64,000 nt of DNA from Paracoccus sp. (in: a-proteobacteria). Lineage in GTDB: Bacteria > Pseudomonadota > Alphaproteobacteria > Rhodobacterales > Rhodobacteraceae. The position numbers and the translations under genes were made by a program. The notes under the pieces were generated by a model, which saw only the letters and a list, made by a program, of their open reading frames with translations, was not told the origin of the DNA and did no database searches. The stretch lies in the NCBI RefSeq assembly GCF_030604785.1, contig NZ_JAUVVF010000001.1:62001-126000 (forward strand). The letters run 5' to 3'. Below, in pieces: positions 25,495 through 36,816 of this stretch (the stretch's first letter is position 1; each line of letters begins with the position of its first letter).

Positions 25495-26531
25495 GGACCT
25501 ATCTGGACTGGAACGCCACCGCGCCCCTGCGCGCCGAGGCGCGCGAGGCGATGCTGCGGGCGATGGATCTGGTCGGCAATCCCTCATCCGTCCATGCCGA
25601 GGGCCGCGCCGCCAAGATGGCGATGGAACGCGCGCGCGAGGATATCGCCACCGCCCTTGGTGCGGACGGGGCGGATCTGGTCTTCACCTCTGGCGCGACC
25701 GAGGCAGCGGCGCTGGTTCTGGCGGGGCGTGGTCTGGCCTGCGCGCCGGTCGAACATGACGCCGTGCGCGCCTGGTGCGATCCCTGTCTGCCGGTCGATC
25801 GCGACGGCATCGTCACCGTGCCCGACCCCGAGTGCGCCACGCTGCAACTGGCCAACAGCGAGACCGGCGTGATCCAGCGCCTGCCCGAGGGGCTGGCGGC
25901 CAGCGATCTGACCCAGGCCTTCGGCAAGATTCCCCTGGCCTTCAACTGGCTGGGCATCACGGCGGGTTTCGTCAGCGCGCACAAGCTGGGCGGTCCCAAG
26001 GGGATCGGCGCGCTGGTCGTGCGCAAGGGCACCGACCTGGACGCGATCCTGAAAGGCGGCGGCCAGGAACAGGGACGCCGGGCCGGGACCGAGAACCTGA
26101 TCGGCATCCTCGGCTTCGCCGCCGCCGCCCGCGCCGCGCAGGCCGATCTGGAGGCGGGGCTGTGGGACGAGGTCGCCGCCCGGCGCGACCGGCTGGAGGC
26201 GCGTCTGACGGACCGTTTCCCCGAAACTTCCATTGCCGGAAAAGGGGCGCGGCGCTTGCCGAACACGACTTGCCTTCTTACATCGCGCTGGAAGGGTGAG
26301 ACGCAGGTGATGCAGATGGATCTTGCGGGCTTTGCCATTTCGGCGGGCTCGGCCTGCTCGTCCGGCAAGGTGCGGGCCAGCGGCACCCTGCAGGCGATGG
26401 GCTATGACGATCAGCAATCGCAATCGGCCATCCGTCTGTCCATAAGTCCGGCTTTGGACGACGATCAGATGAACCGATTTGCGGATGCTTGGGAAAACGC
26501 GTATTCACGCTGGCGCGACAGGAATGGCTAG
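25491..26531 (+). CDS. Cysteine desulfurase, IscS/NifS-like (class V aminotransferase), short form
   Basis: A 346-residue PLP enzyme that takes sulfur from cysteine for iron-sulfur cluster synthesis. The PLP lysine is Lys165 in SAHKLGGPKG and the sulfur-carrying cysteine Cys289 in SAGSACSSGKV; both are conserved. At 346 residues it is shorter than IscS (about 400), chiefly in the middle, where the usual HxD motif region reads LAFNWLGITAG, so the PLP-stacking neighbourhood is atypical. It overlaps coaBC by 4 bp and precedes sufB by 30 bp, linking the coaBC transcript to the SUF genes. A second desulfurase, sufS, ends the operon. Confidence 0.85.
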   Translation: MRTYLDWNATAPLRAEAREAMLRAMDLVGNPSSVHAEGRAAKMAMERAREDIATALGADGADLVFTSGATEAAALVLAGRGLACAPVEHDAVRAWCDPCLPVDRDGIVTVPDPECATLQLANSETGVIQRLPEGLAASDLTQAFGKIPLAFNWLGITAGFVSAHKLGGPKGIGALVVRKGTDLDAILKGGGQEQGRRAGTENLIGILGFAAAARAAQADLEAGLWDEVAARRDRLEARLTDRFPETSIAGKGARRLPNTTCLLTSRWKGETQVMQMDLAGFAISAGSACSSGKVRASGTLQAMGYDDQQSQSAIRLSISPALDDDQMNRFADAWENAYSRWRDRNG

Positions 26532-26561
26532 CCACGGCGCCGGCCGCAGGAAGGAAACAGG

Positions 26562-28082
26562 ATGACGGCAACCACCGATCTTGACGTGCGCGAGGGCGTC
26601 GACCGCGAAACGGTCGAGACCGTGCAGAACATGGGCAGCTACAAATACGGCTGGGACACCGAGATCGAGATGGAATACGCCCCCAAGGGCGTGAACGAGG
26701 ATATCGTCCGTCTGATCTCGGAAAAGAACAACGAGCCCGAATGGATGACCGAATGGCGGCTGGCCGCCTATCGGCGTTGGGTCACCATGACCGAGCCCAA
26801 ATGGGCGATGCTGAACTACCCCGAGATCGACTATCAGGACCAGTACTACTACGCCCGCCCCAAGAGCATGGAGGTCAAGCCCAAGTCGCTGGACGAGGTC
26901 GACCCGAAGCTGCTGGCGACCTACGACAAGCTGGGCATCCCGCTGCGCGAGCAGATGATCCTCGCCGGCGTCGAGGGCGCAGAGGCCGCGCCCGCCGAGG
27001 GCCGCAAGGTCGCCGTGGACGCCGTCTTCGACAGCGTCAGCGTGGGCACGACCTTCAAGGACGAGCTGGCCAAGGCCGGCGTCATCTTCTGCTCGATCTC
27101 CGAGGCGATCCGCGAGCATCCCGAGCTGGTGAAGAAGTACCTCGGCTCGGTGGTGCCGCAGTCGGACAACTACTTCGCGACGCTCAACAGCGCGGTCTTC
27201 TCGGACGGCAGCTTCGTCTACATCCCCGAGGGCGTGCGCTGCCCGATGGAGCTGTCGACCTATTTCCGCATCAACGCCGAGAACACCGGCCAGTTCGAGC
27301 GCACGCTGATCATCGCCGACAAGGGCAGCTATGTCAGCTACCTCGAGGGCTGCACCGCGCCCAAGCGCGACACGAACCAGCTGCACGCGGCGGTGGTCGA
27401 GATCGTCATCCTCGAGGATGCCGAGGTGAAGTATTCGACCGTCCAGAACTGGTTCCCCGGCGACGAGGACGGCAAGGGCGGCATCTACAACTTCGTCACC
27501 AAACGCGCCGATTGCCGCGGCGACCGGGCCAAGGTGATGTGGACGCAGGTCGAGACCGGGTCTGCGATCACCTGGAAGTACCCGTCCTGCATCCTGCGCG
27601 GGAACGAGAGCCAGGGCGAGTTCTACTCGATCGCCATCGCGAACAACTTCCAGCAGGCCGACACGGGCACCAAGATGATCCATCTTGGCAAGAACACCCG
27701 CTCACGCATTGTTTCCAAAGGGATTTCCGCCGGTCAGGCGCAGAACACCTATCGCGGGCTGGTGACGATGCATCCTCGCGCCACGAACAGCCGCAACTAC
27801 ACTCAGTGCGACAGCCTGCTGATCGGCGACAAGTGCGGCGCGCACACCGTGCCCTATATCGAAGTCAAGAACACCAGTAGCCGGGTCGAGCACGAGGCGA
27901 CGACGTCCAAGGTCGATGACGACCAGCTCTTCTACTGCCGCTCGCGCGGGATGGACGAGGAGGAGGCGGTCGCGCTGGTCGTGAACGGCTTCTGCCGCGA
28001 AGTGCTGCAGGCGCTGCCGATGGAATTCGCCATGGAGGCGCAGAGCCTCGTCGCCATCTCGCTGGAAGGCTCGGTGGGCTGA
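26562..28082 (+). CDS. sufB: Fe-S cluster assembly scaffold protein SufB
   Basis: A 506-residue scaffold subunit of the SufBC2D complex on which iron-sulfur clusters are built. It ends with a right-handed beta-helix core and the characteristic C-terminal helices ([26 protein letters not shown]). The region [21 protein letters not shown] and the family cysteines ([18 protein letters not shown]) are present. GGAAACAGG precedes the ATG. It opens the sufBCD run; no iscR-type repressor gene is found directly upstream, where the IscS-like gene lies. Confidence 0.96.
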   Translation: MTATTDLDVREGVDRETVETVQNMGSYKYGWDTEIEMEYAPKGVNEDIVRLISEKNNEPEWMTEWRLAAYRRWVTMTEPKWAMLNYPEIDYQDQYYYARPKSMEVKPKSLDEVDPKLLATYDKLGIPLREQMILAGVEGAEAAPAEGRKVAVDAVFDSVSVGTTFKDELAKAGVIFCSISEAIREHPELVKKYLGSVVPQSDNYFATLNSAVFSDGSFVYIPEGVRCPMELSTYFRINAENTGQFERTLIIADKGSYVSYLEGCTAPKRDTNQLHAAVVEIVILEDAEVKYSTVQNWFPGDEDGKGGIYNFVTKRADCRGDRAKVMWTQVETGSAITWKYPSCILRGNESQGEFYSIAIANNFQQADTGTKMIHLGKNTRSRIVSKGISAGQAQNTYRGLVTMHPRATNSRNYTQCDSLLIGDKCGAHTVPYIEVKNTSSRVEHEATTSKVDDDQLFYCRSRGMDEEEAVALVVNGFCREVLQALPMEFAMEAQSLVAISLEGSVG

Positions 28083-28157
28083 TCCGCAGGGCCGGGCGCG
28101 TCCCGGCCCACATCCAATGCGGCGCCCCGAGAGGCGCCTTCGCCGTTTGAGGAAAAG

Positions 28158-28912
<755 letters not shown>

Positions 28913-28913
<1 letters not shown>

Positions 28914-30238
28914 TGTCGGATATCGCCGTCAAGGACATGCAGGTGCCGCAGGTCAGCGGCACCGCCAAGGCGCCTGACGCGCTGGACCAGCGTCTTGCCG
29001 CTCTGGACCTGCCCAAGGGAGCCTTTGCCGCCGCGCGCGCCGATGCGCTGGCGCGGCTGCGCGCGATGGGCCTGCCGGGGCCGCGCGACGAATACTGGCG
29101 CTATACTGACCCGCGCCCCTTCAACGCGCCCGAACCCGCCGCAATCGCCCGCATCGAAGGGCCGGATTCGCCGCTTTTCGCCTCGCGCGACAAGCTGACG
29201 CTGGTTTTCGTGGATGGCGTCTTTGATGCCGCCGCCTCGGACGATCTGGCGCTGGACGGGATCGAGATCACGACGCTGGCGAACCCCTTGGGCGCGGAAT
29301 GGGCCGATGGCCTCTTCGGCACGCTGGAGGCTGCGGGCCAGTCGCCGGTGCGCCGTCCCTTTGCCGCGCTGAACACGGCCGCGGCGCGCGACGGACTGCT
29401 GATCCGCGTGACGGGCAAGCCCGCGAAGCCGGTTCACGTGCTGCACCGCCGCGCCTCGGACAAGGCGGATGCGATCTGGCACCATCTGATCCGCGTCGAG
29501 AAGGGCGCCGAGCTGACCCTGCTGGAAACCGGCAGCGTCGGCGCGCGCTCGAATGGCGTGATCGAGGTCGATCTGGCCCCGGGCGCGAAGCTGCACCACA
29601 TCACCGCCAAGCGCGCCAATGACGCCAAGGTCGGGCTGTCGCACCTGTTTGCGCGTGTGGCGGCAGAGGCCGTGCTGAAAAGCTTTGCGCTGGCGGTGAA
29701 CGGCACGACGATGCGGCAGGAATCGGTCATCGACATGGTCGGCGACGATGCCGTGGCCCATGTTGCCGCCGCCGTTCTGGGCGATGGCGACGAGGGGCCG
29801 TTCCACCACGACGACACGGTCTTCGTCACCCACGGCGCGCTGCGCGGCGAAAGCCGGCAGGTCTTCAAGAAGGTGCTGAAGAACGGCGCCACCGGCGTCT
29901 TTCAGGGCAAGATCCTTGTGAAGCCCGGCGCGCAGAAGACCGACGGCTATCAGATCAGCCAGGCGCTGCTGCTGGACGAGGCCAGCCAGTTCCTGGCCAA
30001 GCCCGAGCTCGAGATCTATGCCGACGACGTGAAATGCTCGCATGGCTCGACCACGGGCGCGATCGACGAGGATGCGCTGTTCTACCTGCGCTCTCGCGGG
30101 GTGCCGCATGACCGGGCGATCGTGTTCCTGGTCCTGTCCTTCCTGGCCGATGCGCTGGAAGAGGTCGAGGATGAAGGCCTGCGCGACGAGATCAACGAAC
30201 GGCTTGACGCGTGGCTGACCGGGCGCGGCCGGGCGTGA
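28913..30238 (+). CDS. sufD: Fe-S cluster assembly protein SufD
   Basis: A 441-residue partner of SufB in the scaffold complex. The N-terminal helical part (LPGPRDEYWRYTDPRPFN near 50) and the beta-helix core ending VKCSHGSTTGAIDEDALFYLRSRGVPHDRA with the conserved His are typical. The start ATG at 28913 overlaps the sufC stop in TGATG, which gives tight stoichiometry. The length is normal for the family. Confidence 0.95.
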
Positions 30239-30735
30239 GCCCCGCGCCCCGCCAGGGCATGGCGGGACGCGTCATGCAAAGCTGGTGGGCGCCGCGCCGC
30301 GTGGTGCGGGGCCTTCAAGGCATGCCCGACCGGGTGATGCTGGTCGTGCTGATGCTGGCGATGGTCTTCATGCTGCTGGCACAGGCGCCGATCCATGCCC
30401 GCGCCGCGGCCCTCGACCCCTCGCGCCCGTTCGAGGCGCGGATGGGCGGCGCGCTGATGGCGGTCATGTTCATGATGCCGCTTCTGGCCTATGCGGTGGC
30501 CGCGCTGGTGTCGCTGTTCAGCCGCGCGACGCCCTGGCGGCTTGCGCCCGAGGCCTCGCGGCTGGCATTGTTCTGGGCGCTGCTGGCCGTGGCGCCGGCG
30601 ATGCTGCTGCGCGGGCTGGTCGGCGGCTTCATCGGCGAGGGCCCGGCGCTGGTCACCACCGATGTGGTGGCGGGCTTCGGCTTTTTCTTCATCTGGGGCG
30701 CCGGGATTGCGGCGCTGGCAAGGCGTGTTCGATGA
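30235..30735 (+). CDS. Integral membrane protein of the SUF operon, unknown function
   Basis: A 166-residue hydrophobic protein with about four helices (near 38-57, 74-97, 112-131, 143-160). The start is taken as GTG 30235, which shares GTGA with the sufD stop; an in-frame GTG at 30211 is also possible. No family motif was recognised. It sits with a Yip1-type protein between sufD and sufS, an arrangement I know as recurring in Rhodobacteraceae SUF operons, so it may help place the machinery at the membrane, but this is inference. Confidence 0.7.
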   Translation: MSPAPRQGMAGRVMQSWWAPRRVVRGLQGMPDRVMLVVLMLAMVFMLLAQAPIHARAAALDPSRPFEARMGGALMAVMFMMPLLAYAVAALVSLFSRATPWRLAPEASRLALFWALLAVAPAMLLRGLVGGFIGEGPALVTTDVVAGFGFFFIWGAGIAALARRVR

Positions 30736-31322
30736 GCTCTGACGACTTCAAGGCCCTGATCCGGCTGACCTTCCGAGAGCCGGAGCAGGCCGCCCACTGG
30801 CTGATGGCGCAGGGCTGGCCGATGTCCGTGCGCTGGATGGCGCTGGCGCTGGCGGTGTCGGTCTCGGGGCTTCTGGCCTGGGTCTCGATGCAGATCTATG
30901 GCGGCGCCGATGAGGGACAGCCGGGACTGCTGGCCGGGCAACAGCCGCTGGTCCTGGCGGGGCTGCAATTCGCAGCCGTGGTGGTCGGGGCCTCGTTGAT
31001 GGCCTCGGTCGGGCGGATGTTCGGGGGCCATGGCCGGTTCGAGGATGCGCTGCTTCTGGCCGTCTGGATCGAGGCGATCCTGCTGATGGTGCAGGCCGTC
31101 CAGGTCGTGCTGTCGATCATCCTGCCGCCTTTCGCCGCCATTCTGGGCATCCTGTCCATCGCGCTATTCCTGTGGCTGACCGTGCAATTCACCAAGGCGC
31201 TGCACGGCTTCACCAGCGCGCCCAAGATCCTGCTGGTCATGTTCGCCACGCTTCTGGCGCTTGGCTTCGTTCTGTCCTTCTTTGCCGTCGCCCTGGGAAT
31301 CCTGCCGGAGATGCCGCAATGA
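30732..31322 (+). CDS. Yip1-family membrane protein
   Basis: A 196-residue protein with about five membrane helices, beginning with a soluble stretch (MSSDDFKALIRLTFREPEQAA) that is the usual opening of bacterial YIP1-domain proteins. Hydrophobic segments are at about 37-56, 71-94, 106-140 and 165-190. The function of bacterial YIP1 proteins is unknown. It shares ATGA overlaps with both the preceding membrane-protein gene and sufS, so it belongs firmly to the SUF operon. Confidence 0.78.
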   Translation: MSSDDFKALIRLTFREPEQAAHWLMAQGWPMSVRWMALALAVSVSGLLAWVSMQIYGGADEGQPGLLAGQQPLVLAGLQFAAVVVGASLMASVGRMFGGHGRFEDALLLAVWIEAILLMVQAVQVVLSIILPPFAAILGILSIALFLWLTVQFTKALHGFTSAPKILLVMFATLLALGFVLSFFAVALGILPEMPQ

Positions 31323-32530
31323 GCTTTGATGTCGATGCCGTCCGCGCCGATTTTCCCATCCTGTCGAGGCAGGTCAACGGCCGCCCGCTGGTCTATCTGG
31401 ACAACGGCGCCAGCGCGCAGAAGCCGCGCTGCGTGATCGAGGCGATCACCCGCGCCTATGAGGGCGAATACGCCAATGTCCATCGCGGCCTGCACTTCCT
31501 GTCGAACCTGGCGACCGACAATTACGAGCGCGTCCGCGCGATCATCGCGCGTTTCCTGAACGCGCCCCAGGAGGACGAGGTGATCTTCACCTCGGGATCG
31601 ACCGAGGCGCTGAACATGGTCAGCTACGGTTGGGCCGCGCCAAACCTTCAGCCGGGCGACGAGATCCTGCTTTCCGTGCTGGAGCATCACGCCAATATCG
31701 TGCCGTGGCATTTCCTGCGCGAGCGTCAGGGCGTGGTGCTGAACTGGGTCGAGCCCGAGCCCGATGGCAGCCTTCCGCCGGAGAAGGTGCTGGCCGCGAT
31801 CACGCCGCGCACGAAGATGATCGCCGTCACCCATATGTCGAACGTGACCGGCACGGTCGTCGATATCGCGGGAATCCGGGCGGGGACCGACCTGCCGCTG
31901 GTCGTCGATGGCAGCCAGGCCTCGGTCCACATGCCGGTCGACCTGTCGACGCTTGGCGCGGATTTCTACTGCATTACCGGCCACAAGCTCTACGGCCCCT
32001 CGGGGTCCGGCGCGATCTGGGTCCGGCGCGAGCGTCAGGCCGAAATGCGCCCCTTCCTCGGCGGGGGCGACATGATCCGCACCGTGACGCGCGATGCCGT
32101 GACCTATAATGACGGCCCCCTGCGCTTCGAGGCCGGCACGCCCGGCATCGTCAACCAGATCGGTCTGGGCGTTGCGCTGGAATATCTGATGGATCTGGGG
32201 ATGGAGAACATCGCCGCCCATGAACGCGCCCTGCGCGACTATGCCCGCGACCGGCTTCGCAGCCTGAACTGGCTTCAGGTCCAGGGTGATGCGGCCGACA
32301 AGGGCGCGATCTTTTCCATGACGATGGAGGGGGCGCATGCGCATGACATCTCGACCATCCTCGACAAGAAGGGAATCGCCGTCCGGGCGGGCACGCATTG
32401 CGCGATGCCGCTGATGGCGCATCTGGGCGTCCCGGCCAGCGCGCGGGCCAGCTTTGCGATGTACAACACGCAGGCAGAAGTGGACGCGCTGATCGAAGGA
32501 TTGACCTTCTGCCGCGAGCTTTTCGCCTGA
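31319..32530 (+). CDS. sufS: Cysteine desulfurase SufS
   Basis: A 403-residue PLP enzyme supplying sulfur to the SUF scaffold. The PLP lysine is Lys223 in ITGHKLYGP and the active-site cysteine Cys361 in RAGTHCAMPLM; the SufS/CsdA sequence FPILSRQVNGRPLVYLDNGASAQKP opens it. The ATG at 31319 overlaps the Yip1 gene's stop by 4 bp. No sufE or sufU gene follows at once, so its sulfur acceptor must be encoded elsewhere. Confidence 0.95.
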   Translation: MSFDVDAVRADFPILSRQVNGRPLVYLDNGASAQKPRCVIEAITRAYEGEYANVHRGLHFLSNLATDNYERVRAIIARFLNAPQEDEVIFTSGSTEALNMVSYGWAAPNLQPGDEILLSVLEHHANIVPWHFLRERQGVVLNWVEPEPDGSLPPEKVLAAITPRTKMIAVTHMSNVTGTVVDIAGIRAGTDLPLVVDGSQASVHMPVDLSTLGADFYCITGHKLYGPSGSGAIWVRRERQAEMRPFLGGGDMIRTVTRDAVTYNDGPLRFEAGTPGIVNQIGLGVALEYLMDLGMENIAAHERALRDYARDRLRSLNWLQVQGDAADKGAIFSMTMEGAHAHDISTILDKKGIAVRAGTHCAMPLMAHLGVPASARASFAMYNTQAEVDALIEGLTFCRELFA

Positions 32531-32633
32531 ATCTTGCAAAGATTCGGGCGATGGCCGAAGAAAGCCCTTTCATCCTTGCCGGATGCGCGCGATCCCGGCA
32601 TCCCTGACCCAGTTCAGCGGACAGGGGGAAGCG

Positions 32634-33851
32634 ATGGCCGAGATTCTGGTTCTGGGTGCGGGAATGGTCGGGGTCTCGACCGGGTTGGCGCTGCAGGCGC
32701 GCGGGCATGATGTCACGATCATTGAACGCGGCGTGCCGGGGCGCGAGACCAGCTACGGCAATGCCGGCCTGATCCAGACCGAGGCGGTCGAGCCCTATGC
32801 GATGCCGCTGGCGCCCTTCGCGCTGATGCAGATCGCGCTTGGCCGGGGCTTTGACGTGAAATGGACGCCCTCGGGGCTGTTGCCGCAGCTCGGCGCGATC
32901 CTGTCCTATGCCCGCCATTCGCTGCCCGCCGCGCATCGCCGCGCCTCGGCCACATGGGGGCGGCTGATCCGGCAATCGACAGACCGTCACGGCCCCCTGA
33001 TCGCGGCTGCGGGCGCGGACAACATCATCCGCCGGAACGGCTATATCGAGATCCACCGCACCCCCGCCCGGATGGAGAAGGCCCGCAAAACCGCCGAACG
33101 CTTCCTGACCGAATTCGGCGTCGAGGCGCGGCTGATGACGGGCGCGGAACTGCGCGCCATCGAGCCTTCGGTGAAGATCGAGGTCGAGGGCGCGACCCAT
33201 TGGTCCGACAGCTGGAACTGCGCCGATCCGGGCGGCTTGGTGGCGTCTTACGCGGCGCTGTTCCAGAAGCGCGGCGGGCGGATCGTGAATGGCGATGCGG
33301 GCGACCTGCACCGCAAGGGCGCGGCATGGGTCGCGGACGAGGCCGAGGGCGAGCATGCCGTGATCGCGCTTGGCCCCTGGTCGCCGATTCTGACCGAACG
33401 GTTCGGCCTGCGCGTTCCGATGGTGTTCAAGCGCGGCTATCATCGTCATTACCACATGGAGACGCCGCCCCATCACCCGATCGCGGATTTCGGCAACTCG
33501 GTCGTCCTCTCGCCCATGCGCCGGGGCCTTCGCATCGCCACCGCCGCCGAGCTGACGCCACATCCGCGCCTGTCGCCGCCGCAGCTGAAGCACGGCGAAA
33601 AGGCCGCGCGGGAATTGTTCGACATCGGCGCCCCGGTCGAGGCCGAGCCCTGGACCGGCCGCCGCCCCTGCATGCCCGACATGCTGCCCCTGGTGGGCCG
33701 GGTGCCGGACCAGCCGAACCTCTGGGCGCATTTCGGACACGGCCATCAGGGCTTCACCCTCGGGCCGGTCACTGCCGAGATTCTGGCCGACGAGCTGGAT
33801 GGCGGGGCAGGGTGGCAGGAACTTCAACCCGCCCGGATCAAGCGCGGTTGA
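32634..33851 (+). CDS. FAD-dependent oxidoreductase, D-amino-acid dehydrogenase (DadA) type
   Basis: A 405-residue flavoenzyme that probably oxidises a D-amino acid or related amine to the keto acid and passes electrons to the quinone pool. The Rossmann motif GAGMVG is at 8-13, followed by the acid end IERG; the C-terminal FAD contact reads LWAHFGHGHQGFTLGPVTAEILAD. The start is ATG 32634, after CAGGGGGA; an in-frame ATG at 32583 would put a non-conserved leader ahead of the nucleotide-binding strand. A 103-bp gap separates it from sufS, so it may have its own promoter. Confidence 0.85.
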   Translation: MAEILVLGAGMVGVSTGLALQARGHDVTIIERGVPGRETSYGNAGLIQTEAVEPYAMPLAPFALMQIALGRGFDVKWTPSGLLPQLGAILSYARHSLPAAHRRASATWGRLIRQSTDRHGPLIAAAGADNIIRRNGYIEIHRTPARMEKARKTAERFLTEFGVEARLMTGAELRAIEPSVKIEVEGATHWSDSWNCADPGGLVASYAALFQKRGGRIVNGDAGDLHRKGAAWVADEAEGEHAVIALGPWSPILTERFGLRVPMVFKRGYHRHYHMETPPHHPIADFGNSVVLSPMRRGLRIATAAELTPHPRLSPPQLKHGEKAARELFDIGAPVEAEPWTGRRPCMPDMLPLVGRVPDQPNLWAHFGHGHQGFTLGPVTAEILADELDGGAGWQELQPARIKRG

Positions 33852-33905
33852 AATCGGCCCCGTTCGGGCACATCTTGGGGCCAAGCCGAACGGATCAGGA
33901 ACCCC

Positions 33906-36092
33906 ATGGGTCACAACAACACGAACGCGCCCGTTGCGCGTCCCATCGAAGTGACCCGCCCCAAGCTCGAGGGCGGGAAGCGCTTTGTCATGCACAGCGA
34001 GTTCCAGCCCGCAGGCGATCAGCCGACCGCGATCCGCGAACTGGCGGCGGGGGTGATGTCGGGGGAACGCGATCAGGTCCTTCTGGGCGCGACCGGGACC
34101 GGCAAGACCTTCACCATGGCGAAGGTCATCGAAGAGACACAGCGCCCCGCGATCATCCTTGCCCCGAACAAGACGCTGGCCGCCCAACTCTATGGCGAGT
34201 TCAAGGGCTTCTTCCCCGAAAACGCCGTCGAGTATTTCGTCAGCTACTACGACTATTACCAGCCCGAGGCCTACGTCCCGCGGTCCGACACCTACATCGA
34301 GAAGGAATCGCAGATCAACGAGGCCATCGACCGGATGCGCCACTCGGCGACGCGCGCGCTTCTGGAACGCGACGACGTGATCATCGTCGCCTCGGTCAGC
34401 TGCATCTACGGCATCGGCTCGGTCGAGACCTACTCGGCCATGACCCAGGACATGATCGTGGGTCAAAGCTATGACCAGCGGGAATTCCTCGCGCAGCTTG
34501 TGGCGCAGCAATACCGCCGCCTCGACGCCAGCTTCCAGCGCGGCGGCTTCCGGGTGCGCGGCGATCTGGTCGAGGTCTGGCCCGCCCACCTCGAGGACCG
34601 CGCCTGGCGCTTCGACTTCTTCGGCAACGAGCTTGAGGCGATCACCGAATTCGACCCGCTGACCGGGGTCAAGACCGACAGCTTCAAGCAGATCCGCATC
34701 TACGCCAACAGCCACTACGTCACCCCGCGCCCGACGCTTCAGCAGGCGGTCAAGGGCATCAAGGCCGAGCTGCAGATGCGCCTGAAGCAGCTTCAGGACG
34801 AGGGCAAGCTGCTGGAGGCGCAGCGGCTGGAGCAGCGCACGAATTTCGACATCGAGATGCTGGAAGCCACCGGCGTCTGCAACGGGATCGAGAACTACTC
34901 GCGCTACCTGACCGGCCGCGCACCCGGCGAGCCGCCCCCTACGCTGTTCGAGTTCATCCCGGACAATGCCATCGTCTTTGCCGACGAATCCCATGTCAGC
35001 GTGCCGCAGATCGGCGGCATGTATCGGGGCGACTTCCGCCGCAAATTCACGCTGGCGGAACACGGCTTCCGCCTGCCCAGCTGCATGGACAACCGCCCGC
35101 TGAAGTTCGAGGAATGGGACGCGATGCGGCCTCAGTCGGTGTTCGTGTCTGCCACCCCCGCCCAATGGGAGATGGACCAGACCGGCGGCGTCTTCACCGA
35201 GCAGATCATCCGCCCGACCGGCCTGCTGGACCCGCAGATCGAGATCCGTCCGGTCGAGATGCAGGTGGACGACCTTCTGGACGAGGTGCGCCGCGTCAGC
35301 GCCGCCGGCTATCGCACGCTGGTCACCACGCTGACCAAGCGCATGGCCGAGGACCTGACCGAGTACATGCACGAGCAGGGCATCCGCATCCGCTACATGC
35401 ACAGCGACATCGACACGATCGAGCGGATCGAGATCCTGCGCGACCTGCGGCTCGGGGCCTTCGACGTCTTGGTGGGGATCAACCTGCTGCGCGAGGGGCT
35501 GGACATTCCGGAATGCGGGCTGGTGGCGATCCTCGATGCCGACAAGGAAGGCTTCCTGCGCTCGGAGACCTCGCTGATCCAGACCATCGGCCGGGCCGCG
35601 CGGAACGCCGAGGGGCGGGTCATCATGTATGCCGACCGCATCACCGGCAGCATGGAACGCGCCATGGCCGAGACCGAGCGCCGTCGCCAGAAGCAGATGG
35701 CCTATAACGAGGCCCACGGGATCACGCCGACGACCGTCCGCAAGAATGTCGAGGATGTTCTGGCGGGCCTCTGGCAGGGGGATACGGACCAGTCACGCAT
35801 CACCGCCAAGGTCGATAAGCCGATGGTGGGCGCGAACCTCGCCGCCCATCTCGACGCCCTGCGGGCCCAGATGCGCAAGGCGGCCGAAAACCTGGAATTC
35901 GAGGAAGCCGCGCGGCTGCGCGACGAGGTCAAGCGGCTGGAGGCCGTCGATCTGGCGATCTCGGACGATCCGCTGGCGCGTCAATCGGCGGTGGAAGAGG
36001 CCGCCGAGGCCGCGACCCGCGCCTCGGGGCGGTCCACGGCGGGGCGCGCGGGCCAGCGCGGCGGCAACAAGCGGTCCAAGCGCGGGCGTTGA
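33906..36092 (+). CDS. uvrB: Excinuclease ABC subunit B
   Basis: A 728-residue DNA-damage recognition helicase of nucleotide excision repair. Walker A GATGTGKT is at 61-68, the damage-probing beta-hairpin [15 protein letters not shown] at about 111-125, Walker B DESH at 360-363 and helicase motif VI (QTIGRAARN) near 560. The C-terminal UVR motif that binds UvrC is seen as [25 protein letters not shown] near 660. A basic Gly/Arg/Lys tail ends the protein. It converges with the I78-type lipoprotein gene 12 bp away. No LexA box was recognised in the 54-bp gap before it. Confidence 0.97.
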   Translation: MGHNNTNAPVARPIEVTRPKLEGGKRFVMHSEFQPAGDQPTAIRELAAGVMSGERDQVLLGATGTGKTFTMAKVIEETQRPAIILAPNKTLAAQLYGEFKGFFPENAVEYFVSYYDYYQPEAYVPRSDTYIEKESQINEAIDRMRHSATRALLERDDVIIVASVSCIYGIGSVETYSAMTQDMIVGQSYDQREFLAQLVAQQYRRLDASFQRGGFRVRGDLVEVWPAHLEDRAWRFDFFGNELEAITEFDPLTGVKTDSFKQIRIYANSHYVTPRPTLQQAVKGIKAELQMRLKQLQDEGKLLEAQRLEQRTNFDIEMLEATGVCNGIENYSRYLTGRAPGEPPPTLFEFIPDNAIVFADESHVSVPQIGGMYRGDFRRKFTLAEHGFRLPSCMDNRPLKFEEWDAMRPQSVFVSATPAQWEMDQTGGVFTEQIIRPTGLLDPQIEIRPVEMQVDDLLDEVRRVSAAGYRTLVTTLTKRMAEDLTEYMHEQGIRIRYMHSDIDTIERIEILRDLRLGAFDVLVGINLLREGLDIPECGLVAILDADKEGFLRSETSLIQTIGRAARNAEGRVIMYADRITGSMERAMAETERRRQKQMAYNEAHGITPTTVRKNVEDVLAGLWQGDTDQSRITAKVDKPMVGANLAAHLDALRAQMRKAAENLEFEEAARLRDEVKRLEAVDLAISDDPLARQSAVEEAAEAATRASGRSTAGRAGQRGGNKRSKRGR

Positions 36093-36101
36093 ACGGGGCT
36101 G

Positions 36102-36121
36102 GGATCAGCCGCAGCTGATCC
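36102..36121. repeat. Inverted repeat between convergent uvrB and inhibitor genes
   Basis: GGATCAGC (36102-36109) and GCTGATCC (36114-36121) are perfect 8-bp arms around CGCA. It covers the last codons of the minus-strand gene and lacks a T run, so it may be a Rho-assisted or weak bidirectional terminator for the converging units. Confidence 0.45.
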
Positions 36122-36374
36122 GGCCGATCCAGCCCTTTTCGTCCACATGAAGGTTCAGGCGGCCCGGATTGCTGGTTGCCGGAACGATCTCGTTCCGGTC
36201 GATCAGGCGCACGGTCAGGTTCGGCGGCAGGAACACCTCGCCCCAGTTCATGCCGACCAGCTGCTGGTGGCGGGCGGGATTGCAGCGCGGGTCCGCGACC
36301 GTATAGGGCGAGGTGGCGGCGCAGGCGCCAAGGGCAAGCAGGGCGGCAAGGGTGATGCTGGCAGCTTTCATCAT
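36105..36374 (-). CDS. Peptidase inhibitor I78-family lipoprotein
   Basis: An 89-residue lipoprotein. The signal peptide ends in the lipobox LGAC (cleavage before Cys18). The mature part has the I78 pattern: CNPARHQQLVGMNW, then LPPNLTVRLIDRNEIVPA, then RLNLHVDEKGWIGRISCG at the C-terminus, with two cysteines that would form a disulfide. I78 proteins inhibit elastase- and subtilisin-type serine proteases, probably to protect the envelope. Two adjacent ATGs (36374 and 36371) are possible starts; GAGGA lies just upstream of both. Its stop almost meets uvrB head-on. Confidence 0.82.
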   Translation of the reverse strand: MMKAASITLAALLALGACAATSPYTVADPRCNPARHQQLVGMNWGEVFLPPNLTVRLIDRNEIVPATSNPGRLNLHVDEKGWIGRISCG

Positions 36375-36456
36375 CTGGTCCTCTCGTCTTCGTGAGTGAA
36401 CGCGGGCTGGCAATGCGGGGTTCCCCGCGCCACGATGCCGGGGAAAGGACAGCCTC

Positions 36457-36738
36457 ATGCGTTTTGCCATTCTTCTGACCGTGCTTGCCTTGCCGGCACA
36501 TGCCTCTTCGGACGCGGCTTGGGACGAGATGCGCGAGCGCCTTGCCCTCGGATGCGAGGCGCTGCTGCCCGAAAGCGCCGAGGCCGCGATCGACGTCAAC
36601 CCTTTCGGCTCCGAACGCTACGGTCTGGCGCTGGCCATCGTGACCTATGCCGATGGCACGACCGAGCGTCTGGCCTGCATCATGGACAAGCAGAGCGGCG
36701 AGATCGAACTGACCGGACCCTTCGCACCGGAGGGCTGA
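36457..36738 (+). CDS. Small exported protein, unknown function
   Basis: A 93-residue protein with a clear signal peptide (MRFAILLTVLALPAHA-SS, cleavage near 16) and a mature part of about 77 residues with two cysteines (GCEALLP and LACIMD) that may form a disulfide. The sequence DAAWDEMRERLALGCE and YADGTTERLACIMDKQSGEIEL suggests a small periplasmic fold; I recognise no family. GGGGAAAGGACAGCC precedes the ATG. It is divergent from the I78 gene, with an 82-bp gap between their starts. Confidence 0.65.
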   Translation: MRFAILLTVLALPAHASSDAAWDEMRERLALGCEALLPESAEAAIDVNPFGSERYGLALAIVTYADGTTERLACIMDKQSGEIELTGPFAPEG

Positions 36739-36816
36739 TGCGCCTCTGTCGCAGGGGCTTGAACCGCCGCTGTTTTGCGGCGATATGATCCGGGCAGGAC
36801 AAGCCGGAGTGCCATC

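Noticed and set aside
32151..35717. 1,188-codon open frame on the minus strand opposite uvrB and the oxidoreductase gene.
   Set aside because: It is a shadow frame across several real genes, with no ribosome site and His/Asp/Gly-rich low-information sequence.
36763..36784. Small CGCCGC-TGTTTT-GCGGCG hairpin before the NDUFS4-like gene as terminator.
   Set aside because: Only 6-bp arms and no T run after it; too common in such GC-rich DNA to be counted.
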